NCBI RefSeq assembly: GCF_900112025.1
Contig: NZ_FOKL01000010.1
Coordinates: 62,001 to 126,000 of the forward strand
Reading direction: 5' to 3'
Length of the DNA stretch: 64,000 nucleotides
Origin: Janthinobacterium sp. 344
Lineage (GTDB): Bacteria > Pseudomonadota > Gammaproteobacteria > Burkholderiales > Burkholderiaceae_D
This document shows positions 17,397 through 27,335 of this stretch, in pieces. Numbering within the stretch: position 1 is the stretch's first letter; each line of letters opens with the position of its first letter. The position numbers were made by a program, and so were the translations under genes. A model generated the notes under the pieces. That model had not been told where the DNA came from and did not search any database. It saw only the letters and a list, made by a program, of their open reading frames with translations.

Positions 17397-20246
17397 ATGG
17401 AACAGATCCGCATTCGCGGCGCTCGCACGCATAACCTCAAGAATATCAATCTCGATTTGCCGCGCAATAAGCTGATCGTGATTACCGGCTTGTCCGGCTC
17501 CGGCAAGTCCTCGCTGGCTTTCGATACCCTGTACGCGGAGGGCCAGCGCCGCTACGTCGAGTCGCTGTCGGCCTACGCACGCCAGTTCCTGCAACTGATG
17601 GAAAAGCCCGACGTCGACCTGATCGAGGGCCTGTCGCCCGCCATCTCCATCGAACAGAAGGCCACCTCGCACAACCCCCGCTCGACGGTGGGCACCGTGA
17701 CGGAAATCCACGATTACCTGCGCCTGCTGTATGCGCGCGTGGGCACGCCGTACTGCCCCGACCATCCGGAAAATGCGCTGGCCGCGCAATCCGTGTCGCA
17801 AATGGTCGATGCCGTGCTGGCCATGCCGGAAGACACCAAGCTGATGATCCTGGCACCCGTCGTCGCCAACCGCAAGGGCGAGCACGTGGACCTGTTCGAG
17901 CAGATGCAGGCGCAGGGCTTCGTGCGCTTTCGCGTGCAAAGCGGCACGCACGCGGCGAAAATCTATGAAGTCGATGACCTCCCGAAATTAAAGAAGACGG
18001 AAAAGCACACGATCGATGTCGTCATCGACCGGGTCAAGGTGAACCAGGACATCAAGCAGCGCCTGGCGGAAAGTTTCGAAACGGCCCTGCGCCTGGCCGA
18101 CGGCCGCGCCATCGCCTACGAAATGGATACTGCCCAGGAGCACGTGTACTCCAACAAGTTCGCCTGCAATGTGTGTGGCTATTCCCTGCAGGAACTGGAA
18201 CCGCGTCTGTTCTCGTTCAACAACCCCATGGGTGCGTGTCCGGAATGCGACGGCCTGGGGCACATTGAATTCTTTGACCCGAAACGCATCGTCGCGTTCC
18301 CCAACCTGTCGCTGGCCTCCGGTGCCGTCAAGGGCTGGGACCGCCGCAACCAGTTTTACTTCCAGATGCTGACGAACCTGGCCGCCTACTACGAGTTCGA
18401 CCTGGATATGCCGTTCGAGCAGCTGGACCTGAATGCGCAGCAAGCCGTGCTGTACGGTTCCAGCAAGCAAGTGATTCCCTTCAGCTATGTCAACGAACGG
18501 GGCCGCACCGTCATCAAGGAACACACGTTCGAAGGCGTGGTCAACAATCTGCAGCGCCGCTACCGCGAAACGGATTCGATGGCCGTCAAGGAAGAGCTGG
18601 CCAAATTCATCAATGAGAAATGCTGCCCGTCATGCGATGGCGCGCGCCTGCGCGTGGAAGCGCGCTTCGTCAAGGTCGGCACCGGCAAGCAGCAGCGCGC
18701 CATTTATGAAGTGGCGGAAAAACCGCTGCGCGAGACGCTGGAATTCTTTGAAAAACTGAAGTTGACGGGCGCCAAGAAAGAGATCGCCGACCGCGTGGTG
18801 AAAGAGATCATTTCGCGCCTGAAATTCCTCAACAACGTGGGCCTCGACTACCTGTCGCTGGACCGCAGCGCCGATACCCTCTCCGGCGGCGAAGCGCAGC
18901 GTATCCGGCTGGCATCGCAAATCGGCTCCGGTTTGACGGGCGTCATGTATGTGCTCGATGAACCGTCGATCGGCTTGCACCAGCGCGATAATGACCGCCT
19001 GATCGAAACGCTGAAGCACTTGCGCGACATCGGCAACAGCGTGCTGGTGGTCGAGCATGACGAAGACGCCATCCGCACGGCCGACTACATCGTCGACATG
19101 GGCATCGGCGCGGGCGTGCATGGCGGCGAAATCATCGCCGAAGGCACGCTACCCGAGATTCTGAAAAATAAGAAATCGCTGACGGCGCAGTACCTGAACG
19201 GCAAGCTGAAAATCGCCGTGCCGGCCAAGCGCCACCCCAGCAATCCGGAAAAGCAGCTGGTCATTACTGGCGCGACGGGCAACAACCTGAAGAAGGTGTC
19301 ACTGAGCTTGCCGGTGGGCTTGATGACGTGCGTGACGGGCGTGTCCGGCTCGGGCAAATCGTCGCTGGTCAACGATACTTTGTATCCTGCCCTGTCGCGC
19401 CATTTGTACGGTTCGCAGACGGAACCGGCGCCGCACGACTCGATCAGCGGCCTGGAGCATTTCGACAAGGTCATTTCCGTCGACCAGGCGCCGATCGGCC
19501 GCACGCCGCGTTCGAACCCGGCCACGTACACGGGTTTGTTTACGCCGATCCGCGACCTGTTCTCCACCGTGCCGACGGCCAAGGAACGGGGCTACAGCGC
19601 GGGCCGCTTCTCGTTCAACGTGAAGGGCGGACGCTGCGAGGCGTGCCAGGGCGATGGCGTGATCAAGGTCGAGATGCACTTCCTGCCCGACGTGTACGTG
19701 CCGTGCGACGTGTGCCACGGCAAGCGCTACAACCGCGAAACGCTGGAAGTGCAATACAAGGGCAAGAACATCACGGAAGTGCTGGGCATGACGGTGGAAG
19801 AGGCGCATGCCTTCTTCAAGCCCGTGCCCTTGATCGCGCGCAAGCTGCAAACCCTGCTCGACGTGGGCCTCGGCTACATCAAGCTGGGCCAGAGCGCCAC
19901 CACCCTGTCGGGCGGCGAGGCGCAGCGCGTGAAACTGTCGCTGGAACTGTCCAAGCGCGACACGGGCCGCACCCTGTACATCCTCGATGAACCGACGACG
20001 GGCTTGCACTTCCACGACATCGATTTGTTGCTGAAGGTTATCCACCGCCTGCGCGACCAGGGCAACACGCTCGTCATCATCGAGCACAACCTGGACGTCA
20101 TCAAGACGGCCGACTGGATCGTCGACCTGGGCCCCGAAGGCGGCGCCGGCGGCGGGCAGATCATCGCCAGCGGCACGCCCGAAGACGTGGCCGTCAACGC
20201 GGCCAGCGTGACGGGCAAGTACCTGGGGCCGCTGCTGAAGCAGTAA
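17397..20246 (+). CDS. uvrA: Excinuclease ABC subunit A
   Basis: The 949-residue damage-recognition ATPase of nucleotide excision repair; it scans DNA as a dimer and loads UvrB. There are two ABC ATPase halves, each with a Walker A ([16 protein letters not shown] near the start; [19 protein letters not shown] in the second half) and a signature ([27 protein letters not shown]). Zinc-binding cysteines are visible (CNVCG...CPEC in the first half, CEAC...CDVCHG in the second). Full length for the family. Likely SOS-induced through the upstream LexA box. Confidence 0.98.
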   Translation: MEQIRIRGARTHNLKNINLDLPRNKLIVITGLSGSGKSSLAFDTLYAEGQRRYVESLSAYARQFLQLMEKPDVDLIEGLSPAISIEQKATSHNPRSTVGTVTEIHDYLRLLYARVGTPYCPDHPENALAAQSVSQMVDAVLAMPEDTKLMILAPVVANRKGEHVDLFEQMQAQGFVRFRVQSGTHAAKIYEVDDLPKLKKTEKHTIDVVIDRVKVNQDIKQRLAESFETALRLADGRAIAYEMDTAQEHVYSNKFACNVCGYSLQELEPRLFSFNNPMGACPECDGLGHIEFFDPKRIVAFPNLSLASGAVKGWDRRNQFYFQMLTNLAAYYEFDLDMPFEQLDLNAQQAVLYGSSKQVIPFSYVNERGRTVIKEHTFEGVVNNLQRRYRETDSMAVKEELAKFINEKCCPSCDGARLRVEARFVKVGTGKQQRAIYEVAEKPLRETLEFFEKLKLTGAKKEIADRVVKEIISRLKFLNNVGLDYLSLDRSADTLSGGEAQRIRLASQIGSGLTGVMYVLDEPSIGLHQRDNDRLIETLKHLRDIGNSVLVVEHDEDAIRTADYIVDMGIGAGVHGGEIIAEGTLPEILKNKKSLTAQYLNGKLKIAVPAKRHPSNPEKQLVITGATGNNLKKVSLSLPVGLMTCVTGVSGSGKSSLVNDTLYPALSRHLYGSQTEPAPHDSISGLEHFDKVISVDQAPIGRTPRSNPATYTGLFTPIRDLFSTVPTAKERGYSAGRFSFNVKGGRCEACQGDGVIKVEMHFLPDVYVPCDVCHGKRYNRETLEVQYKGKNITEVLGMTVEEAHAFFKPVPLIARKLQTLLDVGLGYIKLGQSATTLSGGEAQRVKLSLELSKRDTGRTLYILDEPTTGLHFHDIDLLLKVIHRLRDQGNTLVIIEHNLDVIKTADWIVDLGPEGGAGGGQIIASGTPEDVAVNAASVTGKYLGPLLKQ

Positions 20247-20264
20247 GTTCCAAACTCCTCCGCG

Positions 20265-20299
20265 ATCCCCCGGCCAGCCGTCTTGCCCGGGGGATTTTT
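20265..20299 (+). terminator. uvrA terminator
   Basis: A 9-bp stem ATCCCCCGG / CCGGGGGAT followed by TTTTT, 19 bases after the uvrA stop. Confidence 0.9.
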
Positions 20300-20351
20300 C
20301 TATGGGAAACTGTTCTCCCGGCCCCGTGGCCACTTTCATACCGAGGGCCGT

Positions 20352-21530
20352 TTGTCGCTTGCATCATCACTTGCAACATTGGCGCGCCGCAGCATCGCCG
20401 TGGCATTGGCTGGCGCCGCGCTGCCCGCATGGGCCTGTTTTTGCCCGCCAGACGAATCCGGGGAATTCCTGCACCTTGCGCAGGCCGAGGGCAAGCGTCC
20501 GCCGTCCGTCACCTTGCCCGCCAATGCACGCGGCATCCTGTTTCGCCCCGGGCAGTATCCCGACACCCTGGTCAGCGATGAGGACGGCTATTCGATCATC
20601 GCTCCGCCTGTCCCCCTCTCCGCAAAGCGCTTCCATATCCAGGAGCGCGGCACGGGCCGCAAGCTGACACCGGTAGTGGTACGGCTGCATGTGGAAAAGC
20701 AGATGGGCTTGCAAGATAAAGGCCGCTTTCTGGCTAATACCGAAATGCAACAATGCGAAAAGCAAGAACAGCCGCTCACGCCATTGTGCCGCACCCTGAT
20801 ATCGTTGAAATGGGACTGGTCAAAATGGGAACAGGACGGCCCCAGCGACAAGGTGAAGCGATTTGCCTTACAGAATGGCTTGCGCGATGTCAGCGAAGAA
20901 GTCGATGCAGCCTACGGCCTGTACCGGATCGAGGCACGTGAAGGATTCAAGCCTGGCAAGGTGTACGATATTGTCTATCGCGACGGCGGGCGGCGCGTGA
21001 AGGCCGAATTGCGCAAGGCAAAAACACCGCTGAATTTGGACAGCCAAGCGCCGTTCGCGGTACGCGTGGACGGTGCAGCCAGGCGAGAGAAGCTCCGCAT
21101 GGCGCGCGGGGATACTTGCGACATACTGGTCACGCTGGCCAGCCAGCCATTGCGTCTGGCGCTGCCACCGGCGTACGACGCCTATCAAGCACTGCTGATG
21201 TACTTCATGCAGGAAAAACTGGAGCAGCGGGACCAGCAGCCATTCTCTGCGACACAAGGTTTTACGGCATTCCGCTATTGGCCGACAGTCTGCACCAAGA
21301 TCCCCTATGGCAGCAGTTTCCATGGCCAGGGACGCGAACTGGCGATCGGCGATTGCCAGGCGCCGGCACCACGCCAGGTCAAGGCCTACGCAGGCGTACT
21401 GGAAGTGGAAGACAGCCTGCATGAGACGGCGCCGCTGGCCATTACCTTTCCCGCAGAAAAGCCTGGGCAATGTCCCAAAATGATGGACAGGGTCTACCCT
21501 ATTTATGTCGTGCCGGCCAAGGCCGGCTAG
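20352..21530 (+). CDS. Secreted protein of unknown function
   Basis: A ~392-residue protein I do not recognise. The frame runs upstream through the uvrA terminator without ATG, so I start at TTG 20352, which has GAGGG just before it and begins a plausible signal peptide (RRSIAVALAGAALPAWA, then CFCPP). The Cys right after the small-residue motif could make it a lipoprotein, though the lipobox is imperfect. The mature part is mixed alpha/beta with several Cys residues (QQCEKQEQPLTPLCRTL, RGDTCDILV, YWPTVCTKI, LAIGDCQAP, PGQCPKMM), suggesting disulfides in the periplasm. It is probably monocistronic between two terminators. Confidence 0.7.
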   Translation: MSLASSLATLARRSIAVALAGAALPAWACFCPPDESGEFLHLAQAEGKRPPSVTLPANARGILFRPGQYPDTLVSDEDGYSIIAPPVPLSAKRFHIQERGTGRKLTPVVVRLHVEKQMGLQDKGRFLANTEMQQCEKQEQPLTPLCRTLISLKWDWSKWEQDGPSDKVKRFALQNGLRDVSEEVDAAYGLYRIEAREGFKPGKVYDIVYRDGGRRVKAELRKAKTPLNLDSQAPFAVRVDGAARREKLRMARGDTCDILVTLASQPLRLALPPAYDAYQALLMYFMQEKLEQRDQQPFSATQGFTAFRYWPTVCTKIPYGSSFHGQGRELAIGDCQAPAPRQVKAYAGVLEVEDSLHETAPLAITFPAEKPGQCPKMMDRVYPIYVVPAKAG

Positions 21531-21551
21531 ACACATCGTACTCGCCATAAA

Positions 21552-21592
21552 AAACGGCGCGGATTGCTCATGCAATCCGCGCCGTTTCTCTT
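21552..21592. terminator. Strong terminator between convergent genes
   Basis: A perfect 16-bp stem AAACGGCGCGGATTGC and its complement with a TCAT loop, followed by TCTCTTTTT. It ends the unknown secreted-protein gene and may also serve pckG on the other strand. Confidence 0.9.
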
Positions 21593-21604
21593 TTTGCTAG
21601 CACC

Positions 21605-21655
21605 CCAGTCATTGCCGGTGTGTCATTTATCGCACGCCAGTCTTTGCCGGCGTGT
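21605..21655. repeat. Imperfect tandem direct repeat, two 19-bp copies
   Basis: CCAGTCATTGCCGGTGTGT (21605-21623) and CCAGTCTTTGCCGGCGTGT (21637-21655) differ at two positions and are 32 bp apart, in the space downstream of pckG. No function is evident. Confidence 0.6.
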
Positions 21656-21736
21656 TTCTCCCCCCACTACAACTGTCCACACCTGACAAGCTCCTGCGCG
21701 GTGCGCTACGGCAGTCAGGTGTTGCTTTACATCAAC

Positions 21737-23608
21737 TTACGCAGCCAGCCGCTTTTCCAGCGCAGCCTTGTGATCTACCAATTCCTGCGGCAGATGATAC
21801 GCGAGTTTTTCAAACAATTCCGTATGCAATTTCAATTCTTCCAACCACGCGGCCTTGTCGATCGAGGTGATGGTGTCGAACTGTGCTTGCGTGAATGGCA
21901 GACCATCCCAGTTCAGGTCGCCATACTGCGGCGTCGTGCCGAACAGGTTTTCCACGCCACCCGCCTTGCCTTCGATGCGCTCCAGCATCCATTTCAGCAC
22001 GCGCATGTTGTCGCCGAAGCCAGGCCAGACGAACTTGCCAGCCTCGTCCGTACGGAACCAGTTGACGCAGTAGATCTTCGGCAGCGCGGCCGGGTTGACC
22101 TTGCCCACCTTGACGCCCATGTCCAGCCAGTGCTGGAAGTAATCGCTCATGTTATAGCCGATAAACGGCAACATGGCAAATGGATCGCGGCGCACGACGC
22201 CCATCTGGCCCACGGCGGCGGCCGTCGTTTCGGACCCCATGGTGGCAGCCATGTAAACGCCTTCCACCCAGTTGCGCGCTTCCGTCACCAATGGCACGGT
22301 GGTCGAGCGGCGGCCACCGAAGATGAAAGCCGAGATCGGCACGCCGGCCGGATCGTCCCAGGCCGCGTCGATGACGGGGTTTTGCGTAGCAGCAACGGTG
22401 AAGCGCGCGTTCGGATGCGCCGCCTTGGTGCCGGACGCCGGCGTCCAGTCCTTGCCCTGCCAGTCGATCAGGTGCGCTGGCGCTTCCTTGGTCAAGCCTT
22501 CCCACCAGACATCGCCATCGTCCGTCAAGGCCACGTTGGTGAAGATGGTGTTGTCGCGCATGGACGCCATGCAATTGAAATTGGTTTTTTCATTCGTGCC
22601 CGGCGCCACGCCGAAATAACCCGCTTCCGGGTTGATGGCGTACAAACGGCCATCCGCACCGGGCTTGATCCAGGCGATATCGTCGCCGATGGTGGTCACT
22701 TTCCAGCCGTTAAAGCTTGCCGGCGGGATCAGCATGGCGAAGTTGGTCTTGCCGCAAGCCGACGGGAACGCTGCCGCGACGTAATGCTTCTTGCCTTCCG
22801 GCGATTCCACGCCGAGGATCAGCATGTGCTCGGCCAGCCAGCCCGGGTTGTTGTCGGCCGCTTGCGCTTCCTGGTAGCCCATGTTCGAGGCGATGCGCAG
22901 GGCGAAGCATTTCTTGCCCAGCAAGGCGTTGCCGCCGTAGCCCGAACCGAATGACCAGATTTCACGCGTTTCCGGGAAATGCACGATGTACTTGGTGCTG
23001 TTGCACGGCCATTTCACGTCAGCCTGGCCAACGGCCAGCGGCGCGCCCACGCTGTGCACGCACGGCACGAATTCGCCATCGGTGCCCAGCACGTCATACA
23101 CGGCACGGCCCATGCGGGTCATGATCTTCATGTTGACAGCCACGTAAGGCGAGTCGGACAGTTCCACGCCGATGTGCGCGATCGGCGAACCCAGCGGGCC
23201 CATCGAGAAGGGCACGACATACATGGTACGGCCGCGCATGCAACCGTCGAACAGGCCGTTCAGGGTGTGGCGCATTTCACCGGGATCGGTCCAGTTATTC
23301 GTCGGGCCGGCCGCTTCTTTCGTTGCCGAGCAAATATACGTGCGGTCTTCGACGCGGGCCACGTCGCTCGGATCGGAGCAGGCCAGGTAGGAATTCGGGC
23401 GCTTTTCCGCATTCAGTTTTTTCATGGTGCCGCTGGCCACCATTTCGGCACACAGGCGCTCGTATTCTTCCTGCGAACCGTCGCACCAGTAGATGCGGTC
23501 CGGTTTGGTCAGTGCGGCAATGTCGGCCACCCAGTTGATCAGTTTCTGTTGTTTAATATAAGCTGGGACGTTGAGTGCGGCGACGCCACCCATGACGGGC
23601 TGATTCAT
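21737..23608 (-). CDS. pckG: Phosphoenolpyruvate carboxykinase (GTP)
   Basis: A 623-residue cytoplasmic enzyme that converts oxaloacetate and GTP to PEP, the entry step of gluconeogenesis from organic acids. Visible hallmarks are [14 protein letters not shown], the substrate-site region [16 protein letters not shown], the P-loop-like [13 protein letters not shown] with the reactive Cys, and [10 protein letters not shown]. Length is normal for the GTP-dependent class. GGAGG precedes the ATG. With the dicarboxylate uptake cluster earlier in the window it fits growth on C4 acids, but no common control is visible. Confidence 0.97.
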   Translation of the reverse strand: MNQPVMGGVAALNVPAYIKQQKLINWVADIAALTKPDRIYWCDGSQEEYERLCAEMVASGTMKKLNAEKRPNSYLACSDPSDVARVEDRTYICSATKEAAGPTNNWTDPGEMRHTLNGLFDGCMRGRTMYVVPFSMGPLGSPIAHIGVELSDSPYVAVNMKIMTRMGRAVYDVLGTDGEFVPCVHSVGAPLAVGQADVKWPCNSTKYIVHFPETREIWSFGSGYGGNALLGKKCFALRIASNMGYQEAQAADNNPGWLAEHMLILGVESPEGKKHYVAAAFPSACGKTNFAMLIPPASFNGWKVTTIGDDIAWIKPGADGRLYAINPEAGYFGVAPGTNEKTNFNCMASMRDNTIFTNVALTDDGDVWWEGLTKEAPAHLIDWQGKDWTPASGTKAAHPNARFTVAATQNPVIDAAWDDPAGVPISAFIFGGRRSTTVPLVTEARNWVEGVYMAATMGSETTAAAVGQMGVVRRDPFAMLPFIGYNMSDYFQHWLDMGVKVGKVNPAALPKIYCVNWFRTDEAGKFVWPGFGDNMRVLKWMLERIEGKAGGVENLFGTTPQYGDLNWDGLPFTQAQFDTITSIDKAAWLEELKLHTELFEKLAYHLPQELVDHKAALEKRLAA

Positions 23609-23974
23609 ATTACCTCCAATACCAATAAAAGAAATTCTGGTCGTTCCGGCAAGACAGGCAGCATCGTTGAAAGGTGGCTGCGGCTCATGGCCAGCGGCAA
23701 TCTCACGCTGGCAGGGCTCTGGTGTCGTGTCAACCGCGGCGTTCGCGCCGGCGGCGTTTCATCTGGATCATGCTCCCGGATTGCAGGAACAGTGTGCGCT
23801 TTCTTTGCGCTTCGCTCATCAGGAAGCAGCAAAAGTGCCGGCGATTGTACACCCGCAAAACAGCTATTCTCGCAAAAATGTAGGAGAATAGCTTGAGTAA
23901 TGTAGTAGGCTATTCAGCATTTGCCGTATCCTGTTATTTCCCTACCAAATCCTTACTAAAATCGGCCATCCACC
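23609..23974. promoter_or_regulatory. Divergent control region pckG / 2-hydroxyacid dehydrogenase
   Basis: A 366-bp stretch with no convincing gene (a 75-codon minus-strand frame has no family features). It carries a perfect dyad near the dehydrogenase side, listed separately. No clear sigma-70 promoter could be assigned by eye. Confidence 0.6.
23862..23893. promoter_or_regulatory. Perfect 10-bp dyad AGCTATTCTC-N12-GAGAATAGCT
   Basis: A perfect inverted repeat with a 12-nt centre lies 82 bp upstream of the dehydrogenase start and 254 bp from pckG. There is no T tract, so an operator is likelier than a terminator. The cognate regulator is unknown. Confidence 0.55.
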
Positions 23975-24988
23975 ATGAAAATTGCCATACTCGATGATTA
24001 CCAGGATGCCGTGCGCGGCCTCGATTGTTTCCAATTGCTCGACGGACATGAGGTGAAAGTGTTCAGCAATACGGCGCGGGGCCTGGGCCAGCTGGCGATC
24101 CGCCTGGCGCCGTTCGACGCGCTGGTGCTGATCCGCGAGCGCAGCAGCTTCAACCGGGCCTTGCTGTCGAAACTGCCGAACCTGAAACTGATTTCACAGA
24201 CGGGCAAGGTCAGCGGCCACATCGACGTGGCGGCGGCCACGGAACTCGGGATCGCCATCGCCGAGGGCATCGGTTCCCCCACGGCGCCAGCCGAGCTGAC
24301 ATGGGCCCTGATCATGGCGGCGCAACGCAAGATCGTGCCGTACGCGCAGCATTTGCAGGAGGGCTTGTGGCAAACCTCGTCGCTGGAGCCGGCGCGCAAT
24401 ACGCTGGGCACGGTACTGAAAGGGCGGACGCTGGCCATCTGGGGTTACGGCAAGATCGGTCAATTGATCGCCGGCTATGGCCGGGCATTCGGCATGACCA
24501 TCCTCGTCTGGGGCAGCGAGGCGAGCCGCGCGGCGGCCGTGGCGGCCGGCGATACGGCCGCCGCATCGCGCGAGGCCTTCTTTGAGCAGGCCGATGTGTT
24601 GAGCCTGCACCTGCGCCTGTCCGACACGACGCGCGGCCTGGTCACGGCTGAAGATCTGGCGCGCATGAAGCCGACGTCCCTGTTCGTCAACACCAGCCGC
24701 GCCGAGCTGGTCGCCGACGGCGCGCTGGAAGCGGCCTTGCCGCAAGGCCATCCGGGCGCCGCCGCACTGGACGTGTTTACGGAGGAACCCTTGCCGCCCG
24801 GCGCGCCGCTCCTGCTGCTGCCGAATGTGCTGGCCACGCCGCACCTGGGCTACGTCGAGCGTGACAGCTATGAGCTGTATTTCCGCTACGCCTTGCAGAA
24901 CATCGTCGATTTTGAACGGGGCCAATGCACGCGCCTGCTCAATCCCGAGGCGCTGGCGCATGCGCGGCAAGCAGCTCAGGAGCGCTGA
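23975..24988 (+). CDS. D-2-hydroxyacid dehydrogenase family protein
   Basis: A 337-residue NAD(P)-dependent oxidoreductase of the D-isomer-specific 2-hydroxyacid dehydrogenase family, which reduces 2-keto acids. It has an N-terminal substrate domain with LISQTGKVSGHIDVAAA, the Rossmann loop IWGYGKIGQLIAGYG (~155-170), the Arg-containing segment LFVNTSRAELV, and the Glu/His pair in ALDVFTEEPLP and TPHLGY (~292). The exact substrate is not readable. The 3' end overlaps the next, convergent gene by 13 bp. Confidence 0.88.
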   Translation: MKIAILDDYQDAVRGLDCFQLLDGHEVKVFSNTARGLGQLAIRLAPFDALVLIRERSSFNRALLSKLPNLKLISQTGKVSGHIDVAAATELGIAIAEGIGSPTAPAELTWALIMAAQRKIVPYAQHLQEGLWQTSSLEPARNTLGTVLKGRTLAIWGYGKIGQLIAGYGRAFGMTILVWGSEASRAAAVAAGDTAAASREAFFEQADVLSLHLRLSDTTRGLVTAEDLARMKPTSLFVNTSRAELVADGALEAALPQGHPGAAALDVFTEEPLPPGAPLLLLPNVLATPHLGYVERDSYELYFRYALQNIVDFERGQCTRLLNPEALAHARQAAQER

Positions 24989-25794
24989 TAGCCCTTCAGC
25001 AGGTCCGGCTCGCCCGTGAGGCGGATGGCGGGCGCGGGCAGCACGTGGCGGCCGCGCCACAAGCCGGCCCAGCCCGGTGGCCAGGCGATGTCCGGCCCCG
25101 CATACGGCGCCACGCCGGCGCGCACGGCCACCACCGGCACCGGGGGCATGTCCTGCAAGGGTTGGCCTGCGGCGCGCTGCATGTCCAGGCTGTACATATA
25201 ATCGGGCAGCAAGGCATCGCAGACGCGGCCGAACCATGCCGTATGGTCGTCGTCGCGCCCCAGCGCCTGCGCCAGCCCCTGCGGGTCGAAACGCGCCAGC
25301 GCATCGATCAGCTCGCCGGTGGACGCGCCGGGCGAATCGCCCCAGCCCATCACGGGATTGACGTTGTAGTCGGCGCCCGAGCCATACCAGCCTTCGCGCC
25401 AGGGCCGCTGCATCCAGTCGCGCGGCCCCGTAAACAAATGCCAGCGCCAGTGCAGGCCGGATGGTTTCGGCCAGGAATACAGATACAGTTTTTGATAGCC
25501 GGCCTGGTGCAGCTCGCGCACCATGGCCATCAGGCGCGCGTGCGGCATACGGTCCGGCGGCGCGCGGCGGAACAGGATCGCTTCGCCATCGGCGAACTGC
25601 ACGTCATCGGTCGACAGGTTCAGGTCCAGGGTGCGCGCCTCGCTGCCGAAACGGGCGGCGATCCAGCCCGTCAGCAGATTGACGGACGTGATCACGCCAT
25701 AACCGCGGTGGCGGTGAAAAATGACGGTGCCGGGAGCGAGCGCTTTCATACGGGAGTCGGGCCGGTGGGCAGGCAAAGAAACAAGTGTACTCAC
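24976..25794 (-). CDS. Unidentified protein with a KOW/CarD-like N-terminus
   Basis: A protein of 272 residues from GTG 25794, or 257 from ATG 25749 (MKALAPG), which I consider as likely; neither start has a good Shine-Dalgarno. The segment KALAPGTVIFHRHRGYGVITSVN resembles the small beta-barrel that opens CarD-like and similar proteins. The rest is rich in Trp and aromatic residues (WPKPSGLHWRWHLFTGPRDWMQRPW, WPPGWAGLW) and is not recognised. It overlaps the end of the 2-hydroxyacid dehydrogenase gene by 13 bp, tail to tail. Soluble, probably cytoplasmic. Confidence 0.65.
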   Translation of the reverse strand: MSTLVSLPAHRPDSRMKALAPGTVIFHRHRGYGVITSVNLLTGWIAARFGSEARTLDLNLSTDDVQFADGEAILFRRAPPDRMPHARLMAMVRELHQAGYQKLYLYSWPKPSGLHWRWHLFTGPRDWMQRPWREGWYGSGADYNVNPVMGWGDSPGASTGELIDALARFDPQGLAQALGRDDDHTAWFGRVCDALLPDYMYSLDMQRAAGQPLQDMPPVPVVAVRAGVAPYAGPDIAWPPGWAGLWRGRHVLPAPAIRLTGEPDLLKGYQRS

Positions 25795-25921
25795 AGATGG
25801 CTGAATTTTCCAGACGCGATATGCACGCGCCCGCTTCGGGCCCGCCGGTCACGCCAGGTACGCAATCCACCCAATCCACGATATCATGCCCGTCATTCTC
25901 CACTGACATCGTGACCACATC

Positions 25922-26407
25922 ATGACTTTGCGCATACTCGCCACCGGCGGCACCTTCGACAAACACTACAACGAATTGAACGGCACCCTGGGCTTTTCCG
26001 ACAGTCATTTGCCCGCTGCCATCGCCCGCGCACGCATGACGGCGCCCGTGGCGCTGGAACAATTACCGCTGCTGGACTCGCTTGACATGCAGGATGCGGA
26101 CCGCCAGCGCGTGCTGGCCTCGTGCCGCGCGGCGCAGGAAAAAGCCATCGTCATCATCCATGGCACCGATACCATGCGCGAAACGGCGCAAGTGCTGGGC
26201 GCGGCGAACTTGCAGCAAACGGTGATCCTGACGGGCGCCATGATTCCCTACGAAATCGACAACTCCGACGCCCTGTTCAACCTGGGCTTTGCCTGCGGCG
26301 TGGCGCAAACCTTGCCGGCCGGCGTCTATGTGGCCATGAATGGCCAGATCTTCGCCTGGGACAACGTGCAGAAAAACCGCGCCGCCGGCGTGTTTCAGCC
26401 CCTGTAA
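25922..26407 (+). CDS. Single-domain asparaginase-like protein
   Basis: A 161-residue protein equal to the N-terminal domain of type I/II L-asparaginase. Both catalytic threonine motifs are visible: the first in ILATGGTFDK (~6-15) and the second in IIHGTDTM with its TDT triad. The C-terminal domain (another ~150 residues in ordinary enzymes, which contributes to the dimeric active site) is absent. The frame ends with a normal stop after AAGVFQPL, and I see no continuation in other frames. Short asparaginase-domain proteins exist in related bacteria, so it may be a genuine small family. Activity is uncertain. Confidence 0.8.
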   Translation: MTLRILATGGTFDKHYNELNGTLGFSDSHLPAAIARARMTAPVALEQLPLLDSLDMQDADRQRVLASCRAAQEKAIVIIHGTDTMRETAQVLGAANLQQTVILTGAMIPYEIDNSDALFNLGFACGVAQTLPAGVYVAMNGQIFAWDNVQKNRAAGVFQPL

Positions 26408-26412
26408 GACGA

Positions 26413-26439
26413 TTGCGCTGCGGCAACGTCGCAGCGCAA
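26413..26439. terminator. Hairpin after the asparaginase-like gene
   Basis: A perfect 10-bp stem TTGCGCTGCG / CGCAGCGCAA with a 7-nt loop, 6 bases after the stop. No T tract follows, so it may stabilise the mRNA end rather than terminate alone. Confidence 0.5.
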
Positions 26440-26608
26440 CAACAAAAAGTAGCTGCAACATTTGCAGAACAATCAAGAATATTGGCATTAATTCCCACAG
26501 GGAAACAAAGAAGGTAAAAAAACAATATATTTGTTCATTATTGCAATTTTTTCCCCGGCATCAATGCTATATTCGCGTCATCGACTAACCCCTTTTTGGG
26601 AATCCATC

Positions 26609-27286
26609 ATGACCACGCGCAAATCGGCTACACAACTGTTCCAACTGGGCGCCCTGGTCGCCGCGTTTGCGCTGGGCGGCGCCGCGCAGGCGACGACCAA
26701 TCTCACCAATGAATACACGGTAACGGCCTCGACCACCGCAGCGGGCGCGAATACCTGGACCTTCGATTACAGCGTCCTGAACAATAACCAGGGTGTCGGC
26801 GGCCAGACCGGTCTGGACGGCTTCACGATTTTCGTCCCTGTCTCTGCCACCCTGGTGGGCTCCACCGCGCCGGCACCGTTCAACGGCGCTCCCGGCTTCT
26901 GGTCGCAAGGCGTCGGCAGTTCGCTGGACCTGGGCGGTGACGGCTCGCAAAACCTGGTGGCCCCGTCGGGTTACGCCGCTTACACGTGGTGGGGCCAAAA
27001 CACGCAATCGGTGTATACGCCAGGTTCGACCGCCAACTTCAGCATCACCTTGAGTAATGTTGCCGTCGGCACCAACACCGTCGGCGTCAGCACCTACTTC
27101 GGCTACAGCGCCGCTACCGCACAATCTGCCAGCAACCAGTATGGCAATTACTCTACCTTTACCGGTACTTTCGCTTCACCGGTGGCCGCAGTGCCTGAAC
27201 CGGAAACATACGCCATGATGCTGGCCGGCCTCGGCCTCGTCGGTGTCATGGCACGCCGCAGAAAATCGGGCAAGCAAGCCGCCTGA
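26609..27286 (+). CDS. PEP-CTERM sorting-signal exported protein
   Basis: A 225-residue protein with a signal peptide (LFQLGALVAAFALGGAAQA, cleaved ~30), a Ser/Thr/Asn/Gly-rich beta-type middle (NTWTFDYSVLNNNQG, WWGQNTQSVY) and a canonical tail: VPEPETYAMMLAGLGLVGVMARRRK, that is the PEP motif, a membrane helix and a basic end. In this system an exosortase (EpsH/XrtA type) removes the tail and the protein is displayed or released, usually with exopolysaccharide. No exosortase gene is in the window. An extended -10 (TGCTATATT, 26565-26573) lies 35 bp upstream of the ATG. Confidence 0.92.
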   Translation: MTTRKSATQLFQLGALVAAFALGGAAQATTNLTNEYTVTASTTAAGANTWTFDYSVLNNNQGVGGQTGLDGFTIFVPVSATLVGSTAPAPFNGAPGFWSQGVGSSLDLGGDGSQNLVAPSGYAAYTWWGQNTQSVYTPGSTANFSITLSNVAVGTNTVGVSTYFGYSAATAQSASNQYGNYSTFTGTFASPVAAVPEPETYAMMLAGLGLVGVMARRRKSGKQAA

Positions 27287-27309
27287 TGTCCCCTCTGCAG
27301 CACCTCGAC

Positions 27310-27335
27310 AAGCCCGCCTTCAGCGGGCTTTTTTT
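27310..27335 (+). terminator. Terminator of the PEP-CTERM gene
   Basis: An 8-bp stem AAGCCCGC / GCGGGCTT with a 5-nt loop, directly followed by seven T. Confidence 0.92.

Noticed and set aside
23605..23832. 75-codon minus-strand frame upstream of pckG
   Set aside because: Composition is random-like (Pro/Arg/Leu), there is no Shine-Dalgarno, and it lies where promoters are expected.
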